From Micromonospora sp. ATCC 39149 (GTDB taxonomy: Bacteria > Actinomycetota > Actinomycetes > Mycobacteriales > Micromonosporaceae), in contig NZ_GG657738.1 in the NCBI RefSeq assembly GCF_000158815.1, forward strand, positions 1,216,762 through 1,269,958: a stretch of 53,197 bases of DNA. Direction: 5' to 3'. Positions 43,575 to 53,077 of this stretch are shown here, piece by piece. Made by a program: the position numbers and the translations under genes. Within the stretch, counting starts at the first letter, position 1. Every line of letters begins with the position of its first letter. Under the pieces are notes generated by a model that did no database searches, was not told where the DNA came from, and saw nothing but the letters and a program-made list of their open reading frames with translations.

Positions 43575-44825
43575 GTGGGCGACCGACAGCGGCGCGCCTT
43601 CGAGCGATGGTTCGATCGTCAGGGGCTGCCCAGTTTCACTGTCGGTGTCCGCCCACTGACAGCCGCTCGCGTACTGCCGCCCCTGCTGCTGATCTCGACC
43701 TGGGAGCTTCTGTCCACCGCCCTGGACGCACTGCAGCAGGGCGGGCCGCAGGCGGAGCAGCCATTGCGCCCCCTGCAGCTCCTTGTCCTGGTGGCGCTCC
43801 TGGTCCTACCATTGCTGGCGGCCCGATGGGCGGCTCGGCGGATCGATTCCACCATGTCCCGAACGCTGCCGGTCGTTACCGCGGTCGTGGCGACCGCGGT
43901 TGCCGTCGTGCTCGCGCCGTATCTGAACTCCCTGATGGGCAACGACTTCGTCAGCGACGTTGCCGGCAACATCGCTGCCACTGCCGTGCTGGTCCTTTTG
44001 AACTACCTGGGCGTCGGGTCGCTTCTTGCCTGGTCGGTGCGCGAAGGGCTGCGGCAGACAACGGCGCTGCGAGAGATGACCGGGCGTGCGCTGCCCCTGT
44101 TTGTCCTGCTGTCCGTATTCGGCTTCCTGGCCGCCGAGGTATGGCAGGTCGTGTCCGCACTCGACGGGTCACGGTTCTGGGCCATGGCGGCCGTGCTGAC
44201 CTGCGCGGTGGCCGGCTTTTCGGCGACGATCTCCTTCAGCGAGATGAAGGAGATCGTCGCCTCGGATTATCCGCGCGAGGCGAATGCCGCCCTCGCCCAC
44301 GAGGCGGATCGGCCGCCTGGGGTCTTGCCGAACGGGGACGCGCACCCGCCGCGCCGGCCTGTGTCCCGCCGCGAGCGGGTCAACATCGTCGCCAAGCTGG
44401 CGTTGGCCCAGACCTTCCAGGCGGTGCTGTTCTCGCTGGTCGTGTTCGTGTTCTTCGTGATTTTCGGCATGGCGGCGATCGGCACAGACATCATCGAGAC
44501 CTGGACCGGTCGTGTGCCACAGGTGGCGCAGGTTCTCGGTATCGAGGTGTTCGCGTCATGGGAGCTGGTCCGGACCGCTGCTTTTCTCGCCATGCTGTCC
44601 ATGGTGTATTTCGCGGCATCGACCTCGACAGACCCGAAGTACCGGACCGCCTTCTACGACCCGTTGTCGCGCAGCATCTCCCTGAGCCTGCTGGTCCGTG
44701 ACAACTATCTGGCCCGGGTCAGCCCGCCCGGAACGCGGCGGCGTAGGCGCGGCCGGCGAGGAGGTCCGCCCGCTGTGGTTGCTCCTGCCGATGAGCTGCC
44801 CGGCCAGGGCCTGTCCCAGCAGTAG
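43575..44825 (+). CDS. Integral membrane protein with about eight helices, unknown
   Basis: A 416-residue protein with eight hydrophobic stretches, including LLVLVALLVLPLLAARWA, VVTAVVATAVAVVLAPYL and LFSLVVFVFFVIFGMAAIG. Loops are moderately charged, and a soluble loop of about 70 residues lies between helices 6 and 7 (FSEMKEIVASDYPREANAAL). The Arg-rich tail RRRRRGRRGG is cytoplasmic. GTG 43575 has GGAGGTAG upstream. No known domain is recognised. It resembles orphan actinobacterial membrane proteins. Confidence 0.7.
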   Translation: MGDRQRRAFERWFDRQGLPSFTVGVRPLTAARVLPPLLLISTWELLSTALDALQQGGPQAEQPLRPLQLLVLVALLVLPLLAARWAARRIDSTMSRTLPVVTAVVATAVAVVLAPYLNSLMGNDFVSDVAGNIAATAVLVLLNYLGVGSLLAWSVREGLRQTTALREMTGRALPLFVLLSVFGFLAAEVWQVVSALDGSRFWAMAAVLTCAVAGFSATISFSEMKEIVASDYPREANAALAHEADRPPGVLPNGDAHPPRRPVSRRERVNIVAKLALAQTFQAVLFSLVVFVFFVIFGMAAIGTDIIETWTGRVPQVAQVLGIEVFASWELVRTAAFLAMLSMVYFAASTSTDPKYRTAFYDPLSRSISLSLLVRDNYLARVSPPGTRRRRRGRRGGPPAVVAPADELPGQGLSQQ

Positions 44826-45102
44826 CTCTCGGATGGGCCGAGAACCGGGCTGTGACTGGTACCGACTTGAGCGTGACCAGGCCGTAAACAGCCACGCGAC
44901 TGCGGGTGACGGCAAGGCTCGAAAGCGGTAGCGGAGGCCGCTTCATCGCTGCGGCAGGTGAGCGAGGAACACCGCGTGCGCCGCCCGGCTGACCGGGCAC
45001 AGCAACAGCGGGGATGACCGACGAACTGGCGTGTGACGTCGCAGCTCTCATACCCAGCCTGCCACTACGAGCAGTGCCGGGCTCCGTCTCAGAGGAGTTT
45101 TG
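44826..45102. other. Intergenic stretch left of the tRNA-Leu terminator
   Basis: About 280 bases with no supported gene. As the 3' side of the tRNA gene, this is where an integrated element would lie, but no integrase gene is adjacent. Confidence 0.4.
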
Positions 45103-45130
45103 GCGGTGGTCAAGCATACTTGACCACCGC
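45103..45130 (-). terminator. Perfect 12-bp hairpin downstream of tRNA-Leu
   Basis: The arms GCGGTGGTCAAG and CTTGACCACCGC are exact complements around a 4-base loop (CATA). It lies 33 bases past the tRNA 3' end on the minus strand, the place for its terminator. Confidence 0.7.
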
Positions 45131-45163
45131 TACGTCATACGGTGCACAAATGATACGTACCGG

Positions 45164-45247
45164 TGTCCGAGGGGGGACTTGAACCCCCACGCCCTATACG
45201 GGCACTAGCACCTCAAGCTAGCGCGTCTGCCATTCCGCCACCCGGAC
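45164..45247 (-). tRNA. tRNA-Leu (anticodon GAG)
   Basis: An 84-base class II tRNA on the minus strand. The acceptor arms GTCCGGG and CCTCGGAC pair with one G-T. The anticodon stem CTAGC/GCTAG closes the loop TTGAGGT, so the anticodon is GAG (45214-45212). A long variable arm and the T-loop GGTTCAAGTCC are present. CCA is not encoded. It decodes CUC/CUU. Confidence 0.95.
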
Positions 45248-45472
45248 TTACTCGCCCAGCCTACCGTGTCGGTCAGCAGGGGTCTCACCACCCGCTGGCC
45301 GCCCCGGTGGGCCGCACGGGGCATTACTGTACACGGCCTTCGTGGATCATGCACATCAGCTTCCAGCCGCGCTGTCCGCCCAGGTCGGAGTGGGTGGCTG
45401 CCAGCCAGGGAGCGCCTCAGATCGATCATGGCGGGCACGGCGGGTGGCGTCGGGGTGCCCTCTGCGGGCAGC

Positions 45473-47968
45473 ATGGCTGACGTGTCACAGCCCTCTCCCC
45501 TGGCCGCACTCCAGCACCAGGCGCTCGCGCTGCGCGCCGCCGGCGACGTCGCGGGTGCGTGCCGGCTGCTGGCCGACGCGCTCAACCCGCTCCGGGCCAG
45601 CTATGGCGAGGACCATCCGGATGTCCTGGGCAGCGCCCACCTGCTGGCCCGGCTACACCGGGAGGCCGACGACCCAGCCGCCGCACGGCGCGTACTGGAG
45701 GAGGCCATCGCGGCCGGCGAGCGCCGATGGAATCCCGCCGACCCGCTGATGCTCGCGTTCTCCTTCGAACTCGCCTCGGTCGCCGAGGAGCTGGGCAATC
45801 GACACGAGGCTCGCCGCCACTACTCCCGAGTGGCCAGCTCCGGCCCTGCGGTGCTCGGCGTGGACCACCCGGCGGTGCAGGCGGCCCGGCACTATCTCGG
45901 GGGCGCGGGAGTGGGCACGGCGCAGCCCGTCCCTCCCCTGCCGCACGAATCGGCCATGACCCTGGCGCCGGTCTCCACGCCCCCACGCCAACTGCCACCC
46001 CCGCCGCCGGTTTCCGCCCAGCCGCAGCAGCCACCGCCGCCACCTCCGCACCGGATCCCGGCACCGTCCCGGCCGCCGAGGCTCGCCCCACCGGTCCCCA
46101 CCCAGCGAGCTCCGGAGCCGGCGCATCCGACAACAGCGCCGGCCGTACCGCCGACACCACAGGCCTCCGCGCCGCCACCGCAGGCTGCGGCGATGCCCGC
46201 TCCGCCTCCGCGCACCAACGTGCCGCCGCAGCAGCCGGTTTCACCATGGGCTCCCCAGGCGGCACCACCGGCACCGCGGATCCCGGCCCCTCCACGGCCC
46301 GAATCCGCGGGCCAGGGCGGGGAGCCGACGCACCGGCCAGCCATGCCTGCCGCGCCCGGCGGAACGGTCGCGCCCCGGCAACCGCCGCTGGCGGCGGCGC
46401 CGGCCGCCGGGCCCACGCCGGCCGCCGCGGCTTCGGCATGGGCGCCGCAACCCGCGGCCGAGGAAAACCGCCAGACGCCCACGGTGCCGGCTCCGACCCC
46501 GGCTGCCCCGGCCCCACCGCTCCAGGCCGCACCCGCCTCGCCGGCGCCGTGGGCGGCCGCCGAGCCGGCACCGCAGCCGTCGCCACCGCCCGCCCGGGCG
46601 CGCGGTTGGGACAACCCCACCGTCCAGGTTCGGCAGATCGACCCTCTGCTCCGGGAGGAGGCCGCCCGCTCGGCGGCCAGATCGGTCGGCGACGGTTCCG
46701 CGGCACCGGCGAGCGGGGTGGCGGGTCCCGGCGGGAGCGCTTCCCCGGTCAGCGGCCAGCCCATGCCCGAAGCGTCCTCCAGCCCTGCGGTGAGCGGGCC
46801 GCCCGTGAGCGCACCACCCGTCAGCGGGCCACCCGTCAGCGCACCACCCGTCAGCAGCGCTCCAGTCAGTGGCACCCCGATCAGTGGATCACCCGTGCCG
46901 CCGTGGGGAATGACCGCGCCGCCCTGGAGCAGCGCCGCGCTGCCGCGTTCGCTGGCTCCGGCAGTTGGCGGCGAGCCGGCCGGGCCGGGCCACCCACCCG
47001 CCGAAAGCGCGGGTCTGCCCTCCCCCGGGCCCCCGCCGGGGCCTCGCCCGACGCCGGTCGGGCCCAACACCGCCCCGGCACCGCCCACGGCGCCATCGCC
47101 ACCGCAGGCGTCACCGTCATCCGACCCGACGCCGGTCGGGCCCAACGCCGCCCCGGCACCGCCCACGACGCCATCGCCACCGCGGGTGTCACCGTCATCC
47201 GAGCAGCAGCAACAGCAACAGCCACCACCGCAGCCGCAGCCGATCTCTCAGGCCCAGTCGCAGCCGATCGGCCGGGGCCAGGCGGCACCGCATCCCAACG
47301 CGCCCGTGCCCCCGCCGGATCCCGGCCCCCCGCCGGGGCCTCAGGGCCACCGGACGTCCTGGCCCGAGCACGCACAGACAGGGCACGGCCCGACCACGCA
47401 GGGGCCGGACGGGCAGCGGACGCCGGACGGGCCGGCATGGCCTGAGCAGGGTGGACGGGGAGTCGACGACGACTACCCCTCCCCGCGCGAGGCCTGGCAG
47501 ACGACGTACCAACAGGAGGAGAACGCCGGGCGCGGCCGGGTGATGATCGTCGTGGCCGTGGTGGTGGCCCTGGTCGTCCTCGTGATCATGGTCGGCGTCG
47601 CAGTAATGGTCTTCGGCCGCGACGCGGCACCTCCGCCGGAGACGGGGCCGCCGGCGGCGTCGGCAACGCCGACGGTGGGCGGACCGCCGCCGGGTGACCT
47701 AAAGCTGCGCGACGACAGCAGCACGATCACCCTGACCTGGACGGACCCGTCGGCCGGCGCGGTGCCGTTCATGGTGGCCGGCGGCCGGGCCGGGCAGAAG
47801 CTGGGAGTGATGGCCACGGTGGACCCGGGGCAGACCAGTTACACGGTGAACGGACTGAACGCCCGGGTGGACTACTGCTTCACCGTCCTCGCGGTGTACT
47901 CGACCGACGCGTTCGCCACGTCTGGGCAGGTTTGCACGCAGCGGGAGCCGGGCGCGACACCGCGCTGA
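45473..47968 (+). CDS. TPR-like N-terminus, long Pro-rich linker, one helix and FN3 domain membrane protein
   Basis: An 831-residue protein. Residues 5-140 are TPR-like helices (ALQHQALALRAAGDVAGA, SAHLLARLHREADDPAA, ELASVAEELGNRHEARRHY). Residues 150-680 are a very Pro/Ala-rich linker with repeats of PPVSAPPVSG type and a 78-base duplication. One transmembrane helix (MIVVAVVVALVVLVIMVGVA) is followed by an external fibronectin-III domain (LKLRDDSSTITLTWTDPSAG ... YCFTVLAVYS). ATG 45473 is preferred over the frame start at 45266, which would cover the tRNA promoter side. It heads the FN3/MoxR/DUF58 gene group and probably spans from cytoplasm to outside. Confidence 0.7.
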   Translation: MADVSQPSPLAALQHQALALRAAGDVAGACRLLADALNPLRASYGEDHPDVLGSAHLLARLHREADDPAAARRVLEEAIAAGERRWNPADPLMLAFSFELASVAEELGNRHEARRHYSRVASSGPAVLGVDHPAVQAARHYLGGAGVGTAQPVPPLPHESAMTLAPVSTPPRQLPPPPPVSAQPQQPPPPPPHRIPAPSRPPRLAPPVPTQRAPEPAHPTTAPAVPPTPQASAPPPQAAAMPAPPPRTNVPPQQPVSPWAPQAAPPAPRIPAPPRPESAGQGGEPTHRPAMPAAPGGTVAPRQPPLAAAPAAGPTPAAAASAWAPQPAAEENRQTPTVPAPTPAAPAPPLQAAPASPAPWAAAEPAPQPSPPPARARGWDNPTVQVRQIDPLLREEAARSAARSVGDGSAAPASGVAGPGGSASPVSGQPMPEASSSPAVSGPPVSAPPVSGPPVSAPPVSSAPVSGTPISGSPVPPWGMTAPPWSSAALPRSLAPAVGGEPAGPGHPPAESAGLPSPGPPPGPRPTPVGPNTAPAPPTAPSPPQASPSSDPTPVGPNAAPAPPTTPSPPRVSPSSEQQQQQQPPPQPQPISQAQSQPIGRGQAAPHPNAPVPPPDPGPPPGPQGHRTSWPEHAQTGHGPTTQGPDGQRTPDGPAWPEQGGRGVDDDYPSPREAWQTTYQQEENAGRGRVMIVVAVVVALVVLVIMVGVAVMVFGRDAAPPPETGPPAASATPTVGGPPPGDLKLRDDSSTITLTWTDPSAGAVPFMVAGGRAGQKLGVMATVDPGQTSYTVNGLNARVDYCFTVLAVYSTDAFATSGQVCTQREPGATPR
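47047..47202 (+). repeat. 78-bp tandem duplication in the Pro-rich linker
   Basis: Copies 47047-47124 and 47125-47202 are nearly identical and encode two 26-residue units of PTPVGPN...PSPP...SPSS type. An in-frame recent duplication. Confidence 0.85.
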
Positions 47969-48122
47969 ACATCCGTCCACCTGGCACGCACGCTGGGTAC
48001 GCACGGCGAGACGGTGCGGGTTTCCCCTGTCTCAGGGTGGCCATATGATGGCACCCGGCTCACGGGAGGGTCGCCGGTGGACGGTGCCCCACCTGCCACG
48101 ACGAACGGGGAGGTAGCCGCTT

Positions 48123-50753
48123 GTGGCCACCATCGACGACGCCGTGACCACGGAGCCGGGTGCTCCACGCCGCCGCTGGCGCGGCGGGCTGGTCACCGTC
48201 GGCACGGTGACCGCGCTGCTGGCCGCGATGGGGCTCACCGTCCTCGGGCTGGGTGCCGCCGACAACGCGGTGGCCAACTACGACGCCAGCAGCTGGCTGT
48301 GGAGCGCGGCGCGCAGTGAGCTGGCGCGGGTCAACGGCGTGACCGCGCGGGTGGACACCCGGGTGGAGGTCCCCGACTCCCGACGACACCCGATGCAGGT
48401 AGCCCAGACCGATCGGCTGCTGATCCTGCGCGACCTGAACACCGGCCAGGTCAGCTCATTGGATCTGGCCACCCTACAGATCACCGCCACCACCCGGACC
48501 ACTCCCGGGCTGGGCGTCAACGTGGCGCTGCACGAGGACGCCGCGTTCGTGGTGGACGCCGTGCAGGGCATCGTCCGGCAGCTCGACCCGCGCTCGCTGG
48601 CCCCGTTCGGCGAGCCGGTGCGCTACCCACCGGGTATCACCGGCGGGGCGTTCGACGGCGAGGGCCGGCTCTGGATCGCGGTTCCGGCCGAGGGCACCGT
48701 CTCGGCGATCACCGCGGCGGAGCTGCCGTCCGAGCCGGGCTCGGCCGCGCCGCCCGGCGGCGGCATCTCGCCGAAGAGGATCGAGACATACGACGTCGCG
48801 GAGGCCAGTCACGAGTTGGTCGTCTCCACGCTGGACGACGGCGTGGCGGTGCTCGACCGCACGGCCGGCGCGCTGGTGCGGGTGCAGCGCGGCGAGGTGG
48901 TCCGTACCCCGCTGACGATCGCCGGGCCAGGGTCGCTACCGGCGCGCACCAGTGGCCCGAAGGTGCCGGTGACCGTCCCCGCCGAGCGGAAGGTGCACGT
49001 GATCGGCACCGGCGGCGAGGAGCGGCAGTTCACCGTGCCGGGCCGGGGCGACGGGCTCAGCCCGGCCGTGGCCTGGGCGGACCGCTACTACTGCGCCGAC
49101 GAGACGACGGGCACCGTCTACGCCTTCGACGCCGCCGGTCAGCTCGTCGACACGATCGGCGGCAAGGGTTCCACCGGTCCCCTGGAGCTGGAGGTGCGGG
49201 AGAACCGGCTGTTCATCAACGCGCCGGACTCGTCGACGGCGCGGGTGGTCGACGACAAGCACCGGGTGCGCGAGGTCAACAAGTATGCCAACGACGTGCT
49301 CGGCGGCGACCCGCCACCGGTGCCCCCGCCGCCGCCCCCGCCGAAGAAGCCGAAGGTCGGCAAGCCGAGCGCGCCGCGCAGCGTCACCGCGTCGGCCGGC
49401 AACACGCAGGCCCGGGTGAGCTGGCGGCCGGCCGCCGCGAACGGCGCCGAGATCATCCGGTACGTGGTGCAGGGTGCCGGCCAGCGCCGCGAGGTGGGCG
49501 CCAACCAGCGGTCGGTGGAGATCACCGGCCTGACCAACGGCGAGACGTACCGGTTCTCGGTGCACGCGGTCAACGCCAAGGGCGAGGGCCCGATGCGGAC
49601 CAGCAACCCCGTCACCCCGACTGCGGCGGTGCCGGACCCGCCGTCCGGCGTCACCGCGCAGGCCCGGCCCGACGGCACGGTGCTGGTGACGTGGCCGGCC
49701 GCGAACGGCCAGGGCAACACCATCGCGAAGTACGCGGTGACGGCGACCTCGGCCGGCACGAACGCCCCGGCCGGCGAGTCGACGAAGACGGAGCTGGTCG
49801 TGCCGGCCGGCGAGCTGGAATACGGCACGCAGTACGCGTTCACCGTCGTCTCGGTCAACGACCGGGGTGCCGGGTCGGCGGCTTCCCCGGTGAGCAACAG
49901 CGTGGTGCCGTTCGCCGCGCCCGGCGCGCCGGTCGACCTGCGGGCGACGACGGTGGCGAACCGGTCGGGCACCATCGCGGTGCAGTGGTCGCCGGCTGCG
50001 GCCAACGGTCGGCCCGTGACGAAGTATCTGGTGGACGTTGGTGGCCGGAGCAGCGAGGTGACCGACACCCGGGCCACCGTGGACGGTCTGGGTGACGGGC
50101 AGAACGTCACGGTGGCGGTGAAGGCGGTCAACGAGGCGGGTCCGGGCGCGGCGGCGACGGCCACCGCCCGCACCGTCGCGCCGCCCCGGGTCACGGTCAC
50201 CGGCTCGTCGGCCACGGCCACGGCCGTCACGGTCACCTTCACGGTGGACGCCGGGGGCGGGCAGGCCACCTGCACGGTCAGTGTCCCGGGCGAGAATCCG
50301 GTCACCGCACGCAACTGCGCCAGCGCCACGGTGCCGGGCCTGACGCCGGGCACCGCGTACACGGCGACGGTGACGGCGAGCAACGCCGCCGGCGAGGGCA
50401 CCGCGAGGCGGGCGCAGAGCACCGACCCGCTGTACGGGGTCGCGACGTGCAACAACGGGCCCGACGGCGACCAGCGGACGTACTGCGACAGGGAGGTAGC
50501 CGGCCGCAACGGCAACGAGGTCTTCCGGGTCGCCCGGCAGGACAACGACCAGCAGGTCGGCTGGGCCAGGCCCGGCACCCGGCTGAAGGCGTACTGCCGG
50601 AGGCAGGGCGAGAACGTCGACTCCTGGATCTACAACGACCAGAAGCAGAGCACCTGGTGGGTACGGGTCGAGTTCGAGGGTAGGAACTACATCCCGTGGG
50701 CCTGGCTCAACCTGGAGGGCGGCGACAACATCAACGTCCTGCCGACCTGCTGA
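48123..50753 (+). CDS. Membrane-anchored propeller-like, FN3-repeat protein
   Basis: An 876-residue protein with a short cytoplasmic lead, one helix (GLVTVGTVTALLAAMGLTVLGL), and a large external part. Residues 60-400 look like a beta-propeller (repeated LDLATLQI, RQLDPRSL, VVDAVQG-type blades). A Pro linker (PPPVPPPPPPP) follows. Then come three clear FN3 domains starting KPSAPRSVTASAG, PDPPSGVTAQA, and APGAPVDLRATT, and a further fold beginning PPRVTVTGSSAT. The end has four or more Cys and a Trp-rich SH3-like part (VGWARPGTRLKAYC). GTG 48123 follows GGAGGT. It probably binds cell-wall or extracellular partners for the MoxR/DUF58 group. Confidence 0.78.
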   Translation: MATIDDAVTTEPGAPRRRWRGGLVTVGTVTALLAAMGLTVLGLGAADNAVANYDASSWLWSAARSELARVNGVTARVDTRVEVPDSRRHPMQVAQTDRLLILRDLNTGQVSSLDLATLQITATTRTTPGLGVNVALHEDAAFVVDAVQGIVRQLDPRSLAPFGEPVRYPPGITGGAFDGEGRLWIAVPAEGTVSAITAAELPSEPGSAAPPGGGISPKRIETYDVAEASHELVVSTLDDGVAVLDRTAGALVRVQRGEVVRTPLTIAGPGSLPARTSGPKVPVTVPAERKVHVIGTGGEERQFTVPGRGDGLSPAVAWADRYYCADETTGTVYAFDAAGQLVDTIGGKGSTGPLELEVRENRLFINAPDSSTARVVDDKHRVREVNKYANDVLGGDPPPVPPPPPPPKKPKVGKPSAPRSVTASAGNTQARVSWRPAAANGAEIIRYVVQGAGQRREVGANQRSVEITGLTNGETYRFSVHAVNAKGEGPMRTSNPVTPTAAVPDPPSGVTAQARPDGTVLVTWPAANGQGNTIAKYAVTATSAGTNAPAGESTKTELVVPAGELEYGTQYAFTVVSVNDRGAGSAASPVSNSVVPFAAPGAPVDLRATTVANRSGTIAVQWSPAAANGRPVTKYLVDVGGRSSEVTDTRATVDGLGDGQNVTVAVKAVNEAGPGAAATATARTVAPPRVTVTGSSATATAVTVTFTVDAGGGQATCTVSVPGENPVTARNCASATVPGLTPGTAYTATVTASNAAGEGTARRAQSTDPLYGVATCNNGPDGDQRTYCDREVAGRNGNEVFRVARQDNDQQVGWARPGTRLKAYCRRQGENVDSWIYNDQKQSTWWVRVEFEGRNYIPWAWLNLEGGDNINVLPTC

Positions 50754-50780
50754 CCGCGCCACCAGGCAAGGAGCACCGCC

Positions 50781-51793
50781 GTGAACACCCACGAACCGCT
50801 CACCCAGCCGGAGGTGCAGGGCTTCGCGGCCCTCGCCGCGCGGCTGGCGGAGAACGTCAACTCGGTGGTGCTGGGCAAGCCACAGGTGGTCCGGCTGGCG
50901 TTGACCGCGCTGTTCGCGCAGGGCCACGTGCTGCTGGAGGACGTGCCGGGGGTCGGCAAGACCACCCTGGCCCGGGCGATCGCCGCCACGGTGAAGGGGC
51001 GGTGGCGGCGCATCCAGTTCACCCCGGACCTGCTGCCCTCGGACGTGTCCGGGGTGACCATCTTCAACCAGGCCACCCGGGGCTTCGAGTTCCACCCGGG
51101 GCCGGTCTTCGCCAACATCGTCATCGCCGACGAGATCAACCGGGCGTCGCCGAAGACCCAGTCGGCGCTGCTGGAGGTGATGGAGGAGCGCACCGTCACG
51201 GTGGACGGGGTGCGCCATCCGGTGCCGCAACCATTCCTGGTGGTCGCCACGCAGAATCCGGTGGAGATGGACGGCACGTACCGGCTGCCGGGAGGCGCAG
51301 CTCGACCGGTTCCTGGTGAAGCTGTCCGTCGGGTATCCCGACGAGGCGGTTCGAGGTGGATGTGCTTGCGCGGGGCGACGGTCCGCTCCCCCCGAGGCGC
51401 TGCCGGCGATCGCCGACACCGAACACGGTCGGTGAGATGGTGCGGATGCCCCGGCGGGTGCACATCGCCGAGCCGCTGTACGCGTACGCGGTCCCGCTGG
51501 CCGCCGCGACCCGTGGTCACCCGCAGGTGCGGGTGGGGGTGAGTCCCCGGGGGGTGATCGCGTTGACCCGGGCGGCGTGCGCGTACGCGCTGATCGACGG
51601 GCGTGGCTGGATCATGCCGGAGGACCTGAAGGCCCTCGCCGAGCCGGTGTTCGCGCACCGGCTGCTGCTCAGCTCCGACGCGCAGGTGCGCGGGGTGACC
51701 GCCGCCGAGGTGCTGCGCCAGGCTGTCGCCTCGGTGCCGGTGCCGCTGCCGTCCGGCCAGGTCGCCCCGGCGGCCGCCCCGGTGCGGGGCTGA
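50781..51793 (+). CDS. MoxR-family AAA+ ATPase, frame disrupted by five one-base duplications
   Basis: The N-terminal frame from GTG 50781 (AAGGAG box) shows Walker A in [16 protein letters not shown], the MoxR insert [13 protein letters not shown], Walker [23 protein letters not shown], and sensor 1 [17 protein letters not shown]. Beyond 51289 the frame is lost, and the C-terminal lid continues from about 51430 in another frame ([41 protein letters not shown]). One extra base at each of about 51291, 51351, 51366, 51390 and 51423, each a copy of its neighbour, explains the change of frame exactly. MoxR ATPases are chaperones for membrane/VWA-type complexes; here it would act with the DUF58 protein. 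Confidence 0.85.
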
Positions 51794-51808
51794 GGCGGGC
51801 TGCGGGGC

Positions 51809-53077
51809 GTGGGGATCACCGCCCGGGGCGCCGGGCTGCTCGTGGCTGCCGTGGCGCTGCTCGCTGCCGGGTTCCGGTTCGCGTACCCGGAGTTGACGCT
51901 GCTCGGCGCGGCGGCGGCCGTGGCGGTGGGGTACGCGCTGCTGGTGGCGTTGTGGCGGCCCCGGCTGGAGGTGACCCGGCGCGCCGACCCGGACCGGGTG
52001 TCGCGGGGCGAGCCAGCGCGGATGGTGCTGACGGTGCGCAACGCGGGGCGCCTGCGGGCGGCGAACCTGCTCGCGGAGGACCGCTGCGGCGAGCGGACGG
52101 TGCCGGTGCCGGTGTTGCGGCTGCGCCCCGGCCGGGACACCACGGTCGGCTACGACGTGCCGACCGACCGCCGGGGGGTGGTGCCGGTGGGGCCGCTGCG
52201 GGTGATCCGGCGCGACCCGTTGGGGCTGGTGGCGCTGGCCCGGTCGTACTCGTCGACGGTGCCGGTGTGGGTGTACCCGCGCATCCACCCGCTGACGGCG
52301 GTGCCGACGGGGGCGGGGCGCAGCCTCGACGGCCGGGTGGACGGGGTGCCGCACGGGTCGATCACCTTCGACTCGCTGCGGGAGTACGTGGTGGGCGACG
52401 AGTTGCGCCGGGTGCACTGGCGGACCAGCGCGCGGGTGGGCGAGCTGATGGTGCGGGAGAACGTGGACACCAGCCTGCCCCGGATCGTGGTGCTGCTGGA
52501 CAACCGGGCGACCGCCCATCCGGCCCCGGAGTCGTTCGAGGCGGCGTGCGAGGCGGCGGCGTCGGTGGTCGCGGCGGCGGTGCGCGCCGACCTGCCGGTG
52601 TCGCTGCTGCTGGTCGCCCCCGAGGGGCCGGGCGGGGGTGCCCCGGAGGGTCCCGTCGGGGGCGGGGGCGGCCGGTGGGGCGCGGGGCCGGTGGGCCGGC
52701 TGCGCGCCCGGTTCGGCGCGGCGGCGACGCCGCCCGGCACCGTCGGGACCGCGGGGGGCACCGGCGCGGGGAGCGGCCCGCTGGACCGGCTCGCCGCCGC
52801 CGGGCTGGACGCCGGGGACGCCGCGGCGGCGTTGCGCACGGCGACGGCCCGGCTGCGGCGGGAGCGGCTCGGCGACACGCTGGTTTTTCTCACCGGGCCG
52901 GGTGGTCGGGACGAGCTGGGGCACCTCGGCGCGCTGCGCGGGGCGTACCCGTCGGTGGTGGTGGGGGTCTTCGGGGCGACGGAGCCGGCGCCGGTCGGCG
53001 TGACGGGGATGGTGGTCGTCGACGCCGCCGACGGGGCCGCGTTCGCGGCCGAGTGGGACGGGGTCCGCCGGTGGTGA
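51809..53077 (+). CDS. DUF58 (VWA-like) membrane protein
   Basis: A 422-residue protein with two N-terminal helices (LLVAAVALLAAGFRFAYP, LTLLGAAAAVAVGYALLVAL), an Ig-like region, and the DUF58 core DSLREYVVGDELRRVHWRTSARVGELMVRE. A VWA-like region follows (IVVLLDNRATAHP) with a Gly-rich insert around residues 270-305. DUF58 proteins are partners of MoxR ATPases, which they follow here with 15 bases between. The start is GTG 51809, and the stop overlaps the next GTG. Confidence 0.88.
   Translation: MGITARGAGLLVAAVALLAAGFRFAYPELTLLGAAAAVAVGYALLVALWRPRLEVTRRADPDRVSRGEPARMVLTVRNAGRLRAANLLAEDRCGERTVPVPVLRLRPGRDTTVGYDVPTDRRGVVPVGPLRVIRRDPLGLVALARSYSSTVPVWVYPRIHPLTAVPTGAGRSLDGRVDGVPHGSITFDSLREYVVGDELRRVHWRTSARVGELMVRENVDTSLPRIVVLLDNRATAHPAPESFEAACEAAASVVAAAVRADLPVSLLLVAPEGPGGGAPEGPVGGGGGRWGAGPVGRLRARFGAAATPPGTVGTAGGTGAGSGPLDRLAAAGLDAGDAAAALRTATARLRRERLGDTLVFLTGPGGRDELGHLGALRGAYPSVVVGVFGATEPAPVGVTGMVVVDAADGAAFAAEWDGVRRW

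Noticed and set aside
44826..45163. Attachment-site duplicate of the tRNA-Leu 3' end
   Set aside because: I looked for a second copy of the tRNA 3' sequence to the left and found none by eye; a computed search would be needed.
46786..46890. Short repeats that could look like a CRISPR array
   Set aside because: They are in-frame PPVSAPPVSG-type codon repeats without unique spacers. No array with equal repeats and spacers was seen anywhere.
45892..47166. Long minus-strand Gly/Ala-rich frame opposite the Pro-rich linker
   Set aside because: It is the antisense of Pro/Ala codons and shows no protein-family content.
48936..52924. Very long minus-strand frames opposite the FN3, MoxR and DUF58 genes
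   Set aside because: They are shadows of clear plus-strand genes and are His/Arg/Gly-rich without motifs.
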